Positions 1-5,728 of a stretch of 13,349 nucleotides of DNA are shown here, one piece after another (positions within the stretch are counted from its first letter, which is position 1; every line of letters begins with the position of its first letter). The translations under genes were made by a program, and so were the position numbers. The DNA lies in NCBI GenBank assembly GCA_017457545.1, contig JAFTHF010000060.1, positions 1 through 13,349 on the forward strand. Reading direction: 5' to 3'. The notes beneath the pieces were generated by a model. That model did no database searches and was not told the DNA's origin. It saw only the letters and a program-made list of their open reading frames with translations. This DNA comes from Clostridia bacterium (GTDB lineage Bacteria > Bacillota_A > Clostridia > Oscillospirales > CAG-272).

Positions 1-32
1 AAGATATCAGTATAGGATAAAGGAGAACATCA

Positions 33-683
33 ATGAAAGCAAAAAAAACATACGCAGTCTTCGGACTTGGAAGATACGGCACAGCCGTGGCAAGAGAACT
101 TGTAGAGAACGGTATGGAGGTCATTGCAGTCGATACAGAGGAAAGAATCGTTAACGATGCAGCAGCATATCTGCCCGTGTGCAAGTGTGCTGACGTGACC
201 GATGCGGAGGTCATCTCACGCCTTGGGATTGGAAGTATTGATACGGTCATTGTATGTATGGCGAGTAACCTTGAAGCCAGTGTGATGGCAGTCACCCTGT
301 GCAAGGAGGCAGGCGTTAAGAACGTTCTTGCAAAATGTGCCAATGAAATGCACCAAAAAATATTGCTTCGTGTGGGTGCAGATCAAGTGGTTTTCCCTGA
401 AAACGAGTCCGGTATACGTCTTGCCAAGAATCTCTTAAGCTCCGGATTTATTGATATGATCTCTCTGTCAAAGGACGTGTCTATGGTTGAGATTGATGTG
501 AAGGACGAGTGGTGCGGTAAGAATCTGATTGAGTTGAATCTCCGTAAAAAATACGGCATCAACGTTGTTGCTATCAAGAAAGGTGAGAAGGTCAACGTAA
601 ATATCAATCCCGAGCAGGCGCTTGATTCAGAAACAACTCTAATCGTTATTGCGAATACTGCAAAGCTTGGAAGGTTGAAATAA
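33..683 (+). CDS. ktrA: KtrA/TrkA-family potassium uptake regulator (single RCK unit)
   Basis: Cytoplasmic gating subunit of a Ktr-type potassium uptake system; in the family a ring of these proteins binds nucleotide and opens a KtrB/TrkH-like membrane channel. The 216-residue length matches KtrA/KtrC (about 220) and is half of the two-unit TrkA found elsewhere in this window. Residues 8-34 form the Rossmann RCK_N start, with GxGxxG at Gly11, Gly13, Gly16 and the acidic Asp34 that ends the second strand. Residues from about 135 onward fit the RCK_C (TrkA_C) domain, which in some Firmicutes homologues binds c-di-AMP; that ligand is not shown here. ATG at 33 is preceded by AGGAGAA at 21-27. The membrane partner should lie just off the left edge, since no ktrB is visible in the window. 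A hairpin follows the stop. Family certain; Ktr rather than Trk naming is inferred from size. Confidence 0.9.
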   Translation: MKAKKTYAVFGLGRYGTAVARELVENGMEVIAVDTEERIVNDAAAYLPVCKCADVTDAEVISRLGIGSIDTVIVCMASNLEASVMAVTLCKEAGVKNVLAKCANEMHQKILLRVGADQVVFPENESGIRLAKNLLSSGFIDMISLSKDVSMVEIDVKDEWCGKNLIELNLRKKYGINVVAIKKGEKVNVNINPEQALDSETTLIVIANTAKLGRLK

Positions 684-719
684 GCTGTCAAATTTCAATT
701 TAACGAACAGAATAAAAGG

Positions 720-750
720 ACGCCGACGGATTTTCTGTCGGCGTTAATTG
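720..750 (+). terminator. Hairpin terminator after ktrA
   Basis: ACGCCGAC (720-727) pairs with GTCGGCGT (737-744) around a 9-base loop, 37 bases after the ktrA stop. The following tract (TAATTGCTT) is only moderately T-rich, so termination may be partial. Nothing else is seen between the ktrA stop and the promoter at 810. Confidence 0.6.
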
Positions 751-809
751 CTTGTGTATAGGGCAGCTAATCTGCATCTAACATGTTGACCTTCTTGCTT
801 TCTGCCATA

Positions 810-838
810 TTGATATTTCTCTTTGCTTGTGATAAAAT
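810..838 (+). promoter_or_regulatory. Sigma-A-type promoter for the NUDIX gene
   Basis: TTGATA (810-815), a 17-base spacer, then TAAAAT (833-838). The start of transcription would be near 845, giving a leader of about 20 bases that contains the ribosome binding site. One mismatch to consensus in each box. Confidence 0.75.
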
Positions 839-864
839 AGTATAAAGACCTTTTGGAGGACGAA

Positions 865-1320
865 ATGAAGAATACAACTCTTTGTTATATAGAAAAAGAC
901 GGAAAATATCTGATGATTCACCGTGTAAAGAGAAAGGGCGACGGCAACGACAACAAGTGGCTTGGCGTTGGTGGTCATTTTGAGGACGGGGAAAGCCCTT
1001 TTGACTGTGTTTTACGTGAAGCAAGAGAGGAGACCGGATTAACCCTTTTAAGCCCGAAATACAGGGGAATTGTGACCTTTGTATCCGACGAATACGAAAC
1101 AGAGCAGATGCATCTTTTCACCTGTACAGAGTTTACAGGTCAGCTTACCGACTGCGATGAAGGCACCCTTGAATGGGTGGAAAAGTCAAAATTAAGAGAG
1201 CTGCCTCTTTGGGAGGGAGATTTTATATTTCTTGATTTGCTAAGAACAAGAAGCGACTTTTTTGCCCTGCGCCTTGAATATAAAAACGATAAGCTTGTAA
1301 GCCATACACTCTATAACTAA
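865..1320 (+). CDS. NUDIX hydrolase, MutT/MTH1-like (8-oxo-dGTP diphosphatase type)
   Basis: Predicted Mg-dependent nucleoside diphosphate-X hydrolase of 151 residues. The full Nudix box GX5EX7REUXEEXGU is present: Gly37, Glu43, Arg51-Glu52, Glu55-Glu56, Gly58-Leu59. Overall layout resembles MTH1/MutX sanitising enzymes (about 155 residues): a basic KRKGDG stretch, then NKWLGVGGHFEDGE, and a Trp at about 108 and 119 in the region that in MTH1 helps form the purine pocket. An oxidised-nucleotide substrate is therefore likely but not proven. Start: ATG at 865 has GGAGGA (855-860) at the right distance. The upstream in-frame TTG at 853 overlaps that ribosome binding site and is rejected. The gene has its own promoter (810-838) and terminator (1321-1348), so it is a single-gene unit. 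Confidence 0.85.
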   Translation: MKNTTLCYIEKDGKYLMIHRVKRKGDGNDNKWLGVGGHFEDGESPFDCVLREAREETGLTLLSPKYRGIVTFVSDEYETEQMHLFTCTEFTGQLTDCDEGTLEWVEKSKLRELPLWEGDFIFLDLLRTRSDFFALRLEYKNDKLVSHTLYN

Positions 1321-1348
1321 AAAAAGAGCCTAGGTAGGCTCTTTTTTT
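1321..1348. terminator. Bidirectional intrinsic terminator between NUDIX and azlD
   Basis: GAGCC (1326-1330) pairs with GGCTC (1337-1341), extended by the flanking A and T runs. Seven T follow on the plus strand, and the A run at 1319-1325 gives a T tract on the minus strand, so it can end both the NUDIX transcript and the leftward azlCD transcript. Confidence 0.85.
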
Positions 1349-1353
1349 ATGAA

Positions 1354-1475
1354 CTGATGCTTTCGCATGGTAAATTCTCGCTTCGTTCCGTGAATTGAAT
1401 TGCCCTACGCATCGCAGTGCAATTTGTGCCGAAGGCAATTCATTGTGCAATTGAGCTAAAACACCAATTGCACAA
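1354..1475. repeat. Cluster of short inverted repeats (REP/MITE-like), overlapping the 3' end of azlD
   Basis: A string of small dyads joined by AATT-rich linkers: ATGC/GCAT (1357-1368), AATTC/GAATT (1373-1396), AATTGC/GCAATT (1398-1424), TGCC-GAA-GGCA (1427-1437), and an 11-bp perfect inverted repeat TTGTGCAATTG (1443-1453) / CAATTGCACAA (1465-1475) whose 11-base loop contains the azlD stop codon. No coding potential. This resembles the multi-hairpin intergenic repeats common in gut Clostridia; no second copy occurs in this window, so repeat status is inference. Confidence 0.55.
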
Positions 1476-1782
1476 GAAGCATATAAACCACCGTTCCCAC
1501 AGCGATGGAAAGGAGCATTTTCCTTTTTAAAAGGTGGACAGCAATAACTGTCACAATGCCTATAAGCTCGGGAATACCGAAGCTGTATGAAATAAGCGAC
1601 ACGTCCTTAAGGCAATATACAATAAGCATACCGAATATTGCGGCAGGCAGCACATCGCCTATGTATTTAATAAAGGCAGGGGTTTTTCGTGAGGGCGAAA
1701 AAACAAGAAAGGGTATAAATCTTGTAAGCACGGTGGCAAGGGCGCAAAGTCCGATTGTTATAATCTGTTGTGTAAGCGTCAT
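1456..1782 (-). CDS. azlD: AzlD-family branched-chain amino acid transport subunit
   Basis: Small integral membrane protein of 108 residues, the usual AzlD size, with three or four hydrophobic segments: about 5-28, 39-60, 68-84 and 90-108. The [10 protein letters not shown] motif near residues 19-28 is typical of the family. With AzlC it forms an exporter for branched-chain amino acids and analogues (AzlCD in Bacillus, BrnFE in Corynebacterium); substrate here is inferred. The ATG overlaps the azlC stop as ATGA (1779-1782), indicating translational coupling, and has its own GGAGG (complement of 1791-1795). The last codons lie inside an arm of an 11-bp inverted repeat belonging to the neighbouring hairpin cluster, so the C-terminal tail may have been reshaped by repeat insertion. 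Confidence 0.9.
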   Translation of the reverse strand: MTLTQQIITIGLCALATVLTRFIPFLVFSPSRKTPAFIKYIGDVLPAAIFGMLIVYCLKDVSLISYSFGIPELIGIVTVIAVHLLKRKMLLSIAVGTVVYMLLVQLVF

Positions 1783-2501
1783 TTTTCATTCCTCCCTGTA
1801 ATAGGTCCTTTAAGGACGGAGAGAAGGGCGATAATACACGCCATTGTGGGAATAAGGAAGGAATCCTTGCCAAAGACAAGAAGGCAGACAACAGAGGCAA
1901 TAACGCCTATAAGAGAGGAAATGTGGTTCTTCTCCTTAAGCCACCCCTCAAGAAAGATAACAACAAACATAGCTGTCATTACAAACTCAATGCCCTCTGT
2001 ATTAAAGGTAATAAAGCTGCCCACAAGGGCGCCAAGGGTTGCGCCTATTACCCAGTAGCTTTGATTAAGGATTGTAACAAAGAAATAGAACAGCCCCTTA
2101 TCCACGTCCTCGGGGATTTCGGCAGAGCAGTTTATAGAAAAGCTTTCGTCGCACAGACCGAAAATAAGATATATTTTCTTAATTCCCGTGCCCTTATATT
2201 TTTCAAGCATGGATATGCCGTAGAATAGATGCCTTGCCTGTATCACCAAGGCAACAAGAAATGTCTGAATCGGGGCAAAGGCTGACATAAGCATAGATAC
2301 AGCCACAAACTCAAGTGAGCCACCGAAAATAACTATACTCATTATAAGAGGGTATAAAAAGCTAAAGCCGCTTACCCTCATATAAAAGCCGTAGGACATG
2401 CCAAGAAAGAGAAATCCGGCAAGTATAGGCAGAGTACGGGGAAAGGCGCATTTAAAGGCTTTTTTAGCCCTGTCACGTTTACTTTGGTTGTTGTTAGTCA
2501 T
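1779..2501 (-). CDS. azlC: AzlC-family branched-chain amino acid exporter, large subunit
   Basis: Polytopic inner-membrane protein of 240 residues (family about 230-250). Diagnostic segments are visible: FGGSLEFVA at 59-67 (family form FAGSAQF), [12 protein letters not shown] at 88-99 (family NxRHxxYGxSL) and LCDESFS at 116-122. Several hydrophobic helices follow up to residue 230. The basic, Asn-rich N-terminus (residues 1-16) is cytosolic by the positive-inside rule. It works with AzlD as a two-subunit exporter of Leu/Ile/Val and related compounds. The ATG at 2501 follows AAAAGGAA (complement of 2507-2514). Transcription probably starts from the minus-strand promoter at 2558-2530, which shares a dyad with the divergent amidohydrolase promoter. 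No Lrp-type regulator gene (as azlB in Bacillus) is adjacent. Confidence 0.92.
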   Translation of the reverse strand: MTNNNQSKRDRAKKAFKCAFPRTLPILAGFLFLGMSYGFYMRVSGFSFLYPLIMSIVIFGGSLEFVAVSMLMSAFAPIQTFLVALVIQARHLFYGISMLEKYKGTGIKKIYLIFGLCDESFSINCSAEIPEDVDKGLFYFFVTILNQSYWVIGATLGALVGSFITFNTEGIEFVMTAMFVVIFLEGWLKEKNHISSLIGVIASVVCLLVFGKDSFLIPTMACIIALLSVLKGPITGRNEK

Positions 2502-2529
2502 AACAGTTCCTTTTTAAAAGAATAAAACA

Positions 2530-2558
2530 ATTCTACCACAGGTAAGATTAAATTTCAA
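2530..2558 (-). promoter_or_regulatory. Promoter of azlCD
   Basis: On the minus strand TTGAAA (complement of 2553-2558), a 17-base spacer, then TAGAAT (complement of 2530-2535). The start would be near 2523, leaving a 22-base leader before azlC. The -35 box lies in the left arm of the 2548-2576 dyad. Confidence 0.7.
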
Positions 2559-2576
2559 TATTACATTGAAATTTAA
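2548..2576. promoter_or_regulatory. 12-bp perfect dyad between divergent promoters, candidate operator
   Basis: TTAAATTTCAAT (2548-2559) and ATTGAAATTTAA (2565-2576) are exact inverted copies around the 5-base spacer ATTAC. Each arm carries the TTGAAA -35 box of one of the two divergent promoters. A dimeric repressor bound here would cover both -35 boxes. The regulator is unknown; it does not match the CodY box I know (AATTTTCWGAAAATT). Confidence 0.6.
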
Positions 2577-2594
2577 GAAAATTATTGTTATACT
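2566..2594 (+). promoter_or_regulatory. Promoter of the amidohydrolase gene
   Basis: TTGAAA (2566-2571), 17-base spacer, TATACT (2589-2594). The predicted start is near 2601, about 20 bases before the ATG. The -35 box lies in the right arm of the shared dyad. Confidence 0.75.
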
Positions 2595-2621
2595 TAATAT
2601 ATAAACCGAAAGGAGAGCGCT

Positions 2622-3710
2622 ATGGAAAAGAATCATATTTTTGACGGCTTAGAGGTAATCGACGGCCATTTACATATTCACGCCTGGGAGGATAAGAATA
2701 CAGGCAAAACATTTGAAAGTGGTATTGAGGAATACAAGGAGAAAATGGGTCTTAGAGCCTATTGCTTTGCCGCTATGGCATCGGGCTACCGTGATATTAC
2801 AAACAATGTAATGTGTGCAATTTACAAGCTTTTGTATCCCGATACCTACGCATACGGCAGTCTTACATTCCCTATGTATCCTGTAGAGCCCGAAAAGCTT
2901 GGGGATATGGACCCCCTTACCCAGTATGAGGAGCTTATGGAAATAGGCTTTGACGGAATAAAGATGCTGGAGGGCAAGCCCAGTGTTTATTATTGCACAA
3001 ATCTGCCCTTAAATCACAGCGTCCTTGACCCCTTTTACGAAAGAGCAGCTAAGGACGGCACGCATATTCTTATGCACGCAAATGACCCCATAGAATTCTG
3101 GGACCCGGAAAAGACCTGTGAGGAGCATAAAAAGAAGGGCTGGTTCTACGGTGACGGAAAGCATGTTGCGCATGAGGAAATCTACCGACAGGTGTTTGAT
3201 TTTATGGATAAGCACCCGGATTTGACTCTCACCGTTGCCCACTTCTTCTTTCTTTCGGAGCGCCCCGAAATTCTTGAGGACGCATTTAGAAAATACAAAA
3301 ACTTCGGCGTTGATATTACCCCCGGCGGAGAAATGTATATAGGCTTTAATAAGCGATACGACTATTTTAAGGATTTCTTTACCAAGTATGCTGACAGAAT
3401 TATGTTCGGCACAGACGGAGATTTTCCTCCCTGTATGGAGGCTATGGAATGGCTTTGTGAAAGAATTTACAAGTACGTAGGCACAAATCTGGCGACAGAT
3501 TCCTGGAGCGACAAGCCTCTTTGTGGTATTGATTTGCCAAGAGATAAGGTAAATCTTATTATGAGTAAAAACTTCCTTCGCAAGATGGGAGAGAAGCCTA
3601 AACCCATAAACAAGGACGCCCTTAAGCGCTATATCGAAAAATACAAGGGCACTCTCCTTGATAAATCCTACCTACCCAAGATAGAGGAAATAGTTAAAAA
3701 GTATCTCTAA
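2622..3710 (+). CDS. Amidohydrolase_2-family metal-dependent hydrolase or decarboxylase
   Basis: Cytosolic TIM-barrel amidohydrolase (PF04909-like) of 362 residues. Metal-site motifs are in the expected order: HxH at His16 and His18 (DGHLHIH), a possible carboxylated or structural Lys114 (GIKML), His152 (LMHAND), His207 (TVAHFFF) and Asp265 (FGTDGD). The family includes aryl-acid decarboxylases (ACMSD, dihydroxybenzoate decarboxylase) and C-O/C-N hydrolases; the substrate cannot be named from sequence. The C-terminal 40 residues are Lys-rich and likely helical. ATG at 2622 has AGGAG at 2611-2615. It is divergent from azlCD and shares its control dyad, which suggests but does not prove a link to amino-acid or related catabolite levels. 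No terminator is visible after the stop; the hairpins there belong to the DUF559-flanking repeat and lack a T tract, so read-through into DUF559 is possible. Confidence 0.82.
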   Translation: MEKNHIFDGLEVIDGHLHIHAWEDKNTGKTFESGIEEYKEKMGLRAYCFAAMASGYRDITNNVMCAIYKLLYPDTYAYGSLTFPMYPVEPEKLGDMDPLTQYEELMEIGFDGIKMLEGKPSVYYCTNLPLNHSVLDPFYERAAKDGTHILMHANDPIEFWDPEKTCEEHKKKGWFYGDGKHVAHEEIYRQVFDFMDKHPDLTLTVAHFFFLSERPEILEDAFRKYKNFGVDITPGGEMYIGFNKRYDYFKDFFTKYADRIMFGTDGDFPPCMEAMEWLCERIYKYVGTNLATDSWSDKPLCGIDLPRDKVNLIMSKNFLRKMGEKPKPINKDALKRYIEKYKGTLLDKSYLPKIEEIVKKYL

Positions 3711-3757
3711 GCCTCCCTCATGGAGGGAGGGGGACCACGTTAGTGGTGGAAGGAGTG
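3711..3757 (+). repeat. Left hairpin repeat flanking the DUF559 gene
   Basis: It begins right after the amidohydrolase stop. Hairpin 1 is CCTCCCTC (3712-3719) / GAGGGAGG (3723-3730). Hairpin 2 is ACCAC (3734-3738) / GTGGT (3743-3747). It ends in GGAGTG (3752-3757), and AGGAG inside this end serves as the DUF559 ribosome binding site. It resembles the right-hand repeat read in the opposite direction. Confidence 0.65.
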
Positions 3758-3762
3758 CAACG

Positions 3763-4125
3763 ATGTCTTTGAAATATAACGGCAACAACATAATTTCTGC
3801 AAGGAATCTACGAAAAAAAGCTACCCCTCAAGAAAACCACTTGTGGTATGATTTTTTATCTACTTATAAGTACAGATTCCAGAGACAGAAATGCATTGAT
3901 AATTTCATTGCAGATTTTTATTGCCATGCTGCAAAGCTTGTAATAGAGATAGATGGTTCACAACACTATACAGTTAACGGTGCAAAGTATGATGAATTTA
4001 GAACCGAAATCTTGGAAGGCTACGATTTAACAATTATAAGATTTACAAACCAACAAATTGATAAAAAATTTGAAGGTGTATGTAATTTTATTGATAGAGT
4101 TGTTAATAACCTTATCAATTATTAA
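3763..4125 (+). CDS. DUF559 (Vsr/very-short-patch-repair-like) endonuclease domain protein
   Basis: Stand-alone 120-residue protein of the DUF559 family, a PD-(D/E)XK-like nuclease fold related to Vsr and to EDxHD homing nucleases. Seen: the ARNLRKKATPQENHLW entry helix (13-28), FRxQ-type segment at 38-43, FIADFYC with Asp51, the IEIDG core with Glu62 and Asp64, His68 (SQH), Asp77/Arg80 (YDEFR) and the closing strand LTIIRF (89-94). All predicted catalytic residues are present, so it appears intact. ATG at 3763 uses AGGAG at 3751-3755, located inside the left repeat. The TAA touches the right repeat directly. Codon use differs from neighbours: four of six Gln codons are CAA and it uses TTG, CTA and CGA, whereas dnaN uses CAG throughout. 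Together this suggests acquisition as a repeat-bounded unit. No methylase or other restriction partner is nearby. Cellular role unknown. Confidence 0.85.
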   Translation: MSLKYNGNNIISARNLRKKATPQENHLWYDFLSTYKYRFQRQKCIDNFIADFYCHAAKLVIEIDGSQHYTVNGAKYDEFRTEILEGYDLTIIRFTNQQIDKKFEGVCNFIDRVVNNLINY

Positions 4126-4183
4126 CACTCCCTCAGTCACCTTCGGTGCCAGCTCCCTCTAAGAAGGAGCCTTAGAAGGAGTG
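4126..4183 (+). repeat. Right hairpin repeat flanking the DUF559 gene
   Basis: It opens with CACTCC directly after the DUF559 stop and closes with GGAGTG (4178-4183). Inside are CACC-TTC-GGTG (4138-4148) and GCTCC (4152-4156) / GGAGC (4166-4170). The order of elements (CACTCC, CACC-type hairpin, CTCCCT-type hairpin) mirrors the left flank read on the other strand. The remaining 70 bases up to the terminator at 4252 are AT-rich and hold nothing I recognise. Confidence 0.65.
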
Positions 4184-4251
4184 CTTATTGCATCCTCAAA
4201 AAACAAAGCATTTAAATAGAATATCTTGCTTTAAAGTATTTATAAAACAAG

Positions 4252-4280
4252 AAAAACAGCCACAGGAGTGGCTGTTTTTT
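4252..4280. terminator. Bidirectional intrinsic terminator between DUF559 and trkH
   Basis: ACAGCCAC (4256-4263) pairs with GTGGCTGT (4268-4275) around the AGGA loop. T4275-4280 follow on the plus strand, and A4252-4256 give a T tract on the minus strand. It should end the trkA-trkH transcript and any transcript from DUF559. Confidence 0.9.
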
Positions 4281-4287
4281 ACTTTTA

Positions 4288-5727
4288 TCAGTTCTTTTTC
4301 ATCCATGCTTTGGGGTTAAATAGCACAAGCATAGGTAAAATCTCAAGTCTGCCAAAAAGCATATCAAAGGAAATTATCAGCTTTGAAAAGACAGAGTAGC
4401 CTGAGAAATTGCCCATAGGACCAACAACGTTAAGGCCGGGGCCTATATTGTTAAAGCAAGCAATTACTGCTGTTACATTAGTTGTAAAATCAAAGTTATC
4501 AACAGAAATTGCAATACAGGACACAATCATAATCACCATATACATCATAAAGTAGGTTACGGTGCTATGGGAAAGGGATACGTCAATAGGCTTGCCCTCC
4601 AGCTTGATTACAGTAACGGAGCGGGGGTGAAACAGCTTCCTTACCTCCTTTTTAAAGCTCTTTAAAAGGATAATAAGTCGGCTTACCTTTATTCCGCCTC
4701 CCGTTGAGCCTGCGCATGCGCCTATAATCATAAGAAGCACAAGTATGGACTTTGAAAGCTCGGGGAAGTAGTTAAAGTCCGTTGTGGCAAAGCCTGTGGT
4801 TGTAATAATGGATGAAACCTGGAAAAAGGCGTATCTGAAGGACTGGCCCTTAAAGGTCTTCATAATGTTAAGAGAGATTGCAAGGGTGGATATGCCTACA
4901 ATGGAAAGATACCATCTCAGCTCCTCACTCTTTAACGCCTCCTTAACCTGTCCAAGCAGAATAAGGTAGAAAATGTTAAAGTTTATACCGAAAATAAGCA
5001 TAAACACAGCAAGAACCATTTCAATATATGGGCTGTCATAATAGGAGATGCCCGTGTTTTTAACGCTAAAGCCACCCGTACCTGCTGTGCCGAAGGCGTG
5101 GCAGAGAGCATCAAAAAGGCTCATTCCACCGAAAAGCAAAAATATAACGCATACAAGGGTGAGCACAATATAAATACCGTAAAGTATCTTTGCCGTATCC
5201 TTCATCTTAGGCACCAGCTTACCTACAATAGGTCCGGGAGATTCTGCCCTCATAAGATAGAGGGAGCGCTCCTCGGAAAGAGGGAGTATAGCCATTACGA
5301 AAACAAGCACTCCCATGCCTCCCACCCAGTGGGTAAAGCTTCGCCAGAAGATAAGGCAATTCGGTAACGCCTCCACGTTCGTAAGAATAGAGGAGCCTGT
5401 GGTGGTAAAGCCGGATACAACCTCAAAAAAGCTGTCCACGTAGCTGTTAAAGCAGCCGCTTAAGTAAAAGGGCAAGGCGCCGAACAAGGACATAAGCACC
5501 CAGGCGCATGCCACTATAAAAAAGCCGTCACGGGCGTAAATTTCCCTGTTTTTCGGCTTCTTGATTCCAAGAGCAAGACCAAGCGCCACAAGGGCGATTA
5601 TCGGGGCGATAAAGGATGTTGTTGCCCCTTCCCAGTAGATAATACCCACCGCCACAGAGGGTAGCATAAGGGCAGCCTCTACCATAAGTATCCTGCCAAG
5701 GATAAATAACACCATTCTTCTGTTCAT
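4288..5727 (-). CDS. trkH: TrkH-family potassium uptake channel subunit
   Basis: Integral membrane K+ translocating subunit of 479 residues, close to E. coli TrkH (483) and longer than typical KtrB. Four pore-loop repeats can be seen with their filter segments: TTTGSS at 108-113, GTGGFS at 216-221, TTTGFATTDF at 309-318 and NNIGPGL at 426-432. AGSTGGGIKVSR at 339-350 corresponds to the conserved intramembrane-loop region that gates the pore. The N-terminal helices (7-55) are the extra TrkH-type segment. It begins one base after the trkA stop (TGATATG), so the two are translated together, with GAGG inside the end of trkA as ribosome binding site. TrkA binds its cytoplasmic face and controls opening. 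A terminator follows closely. Confidence 0.95.
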   Translation of the reverse strand: MNRRMVLFILGRILMVEAALMLPSVAVGIIYWEGATTSFIAPIIALVALGLALGIKKPKNREIYARDGFFIVACAWVLMSLFGALPFYLSGCFNSYVDSFFEVVSGFTTTGSSILTNVEALPNCLIFWRSFTHWVGGMGVLVFVMAILPLSEERSLYLMRAESPGPIVGKLVPKMKDTAKILYGIYIVLTLVCVIFLLFGGMSLFDALCHAFGTAGTGGFSVKNTGISYYDSPYIEMVLAVFMLIFGINFNIFYLILLGQVKEALKSEELRWYLSIVGISTLAISLNIMKTFKGQSFRYAFFQVSSIITTTGFATTDFNYFPELSKSILVLLMIIGACAGSTGGGIKVSRLIILLKSFKKEVRKLFHPRSVTVIKLEGKPIDVSLSHSTVTYFMMYMVIMIVSCIAISVDNFDFTTNVTAVIACFNNIGPGLNVVGPMGNFSGYSVFSKLIISFDMLFGRLEILPMLVLFNPKAWMKKN

Positions 5728-5728
5728 A

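Noticed and set aside
1..32. End of an upstream ktrB gene
   Set aside because: Stops occur in two frames (13-15 and 18-20), but too little sequence is present to assign a protein.
853..864. In-frame TTG start that would lengthen the NUDIX protein by four residues
   Set aside because: The TTG is part of the GGAGGA ribosome binding site region that serves the ATG at 865.
767..1024. Minus-strand open frames over the NUDIX promoter and gene start
   Set aside because: Composition is that of a shadow frame; the plus-strand NUDIX motif explains the region.
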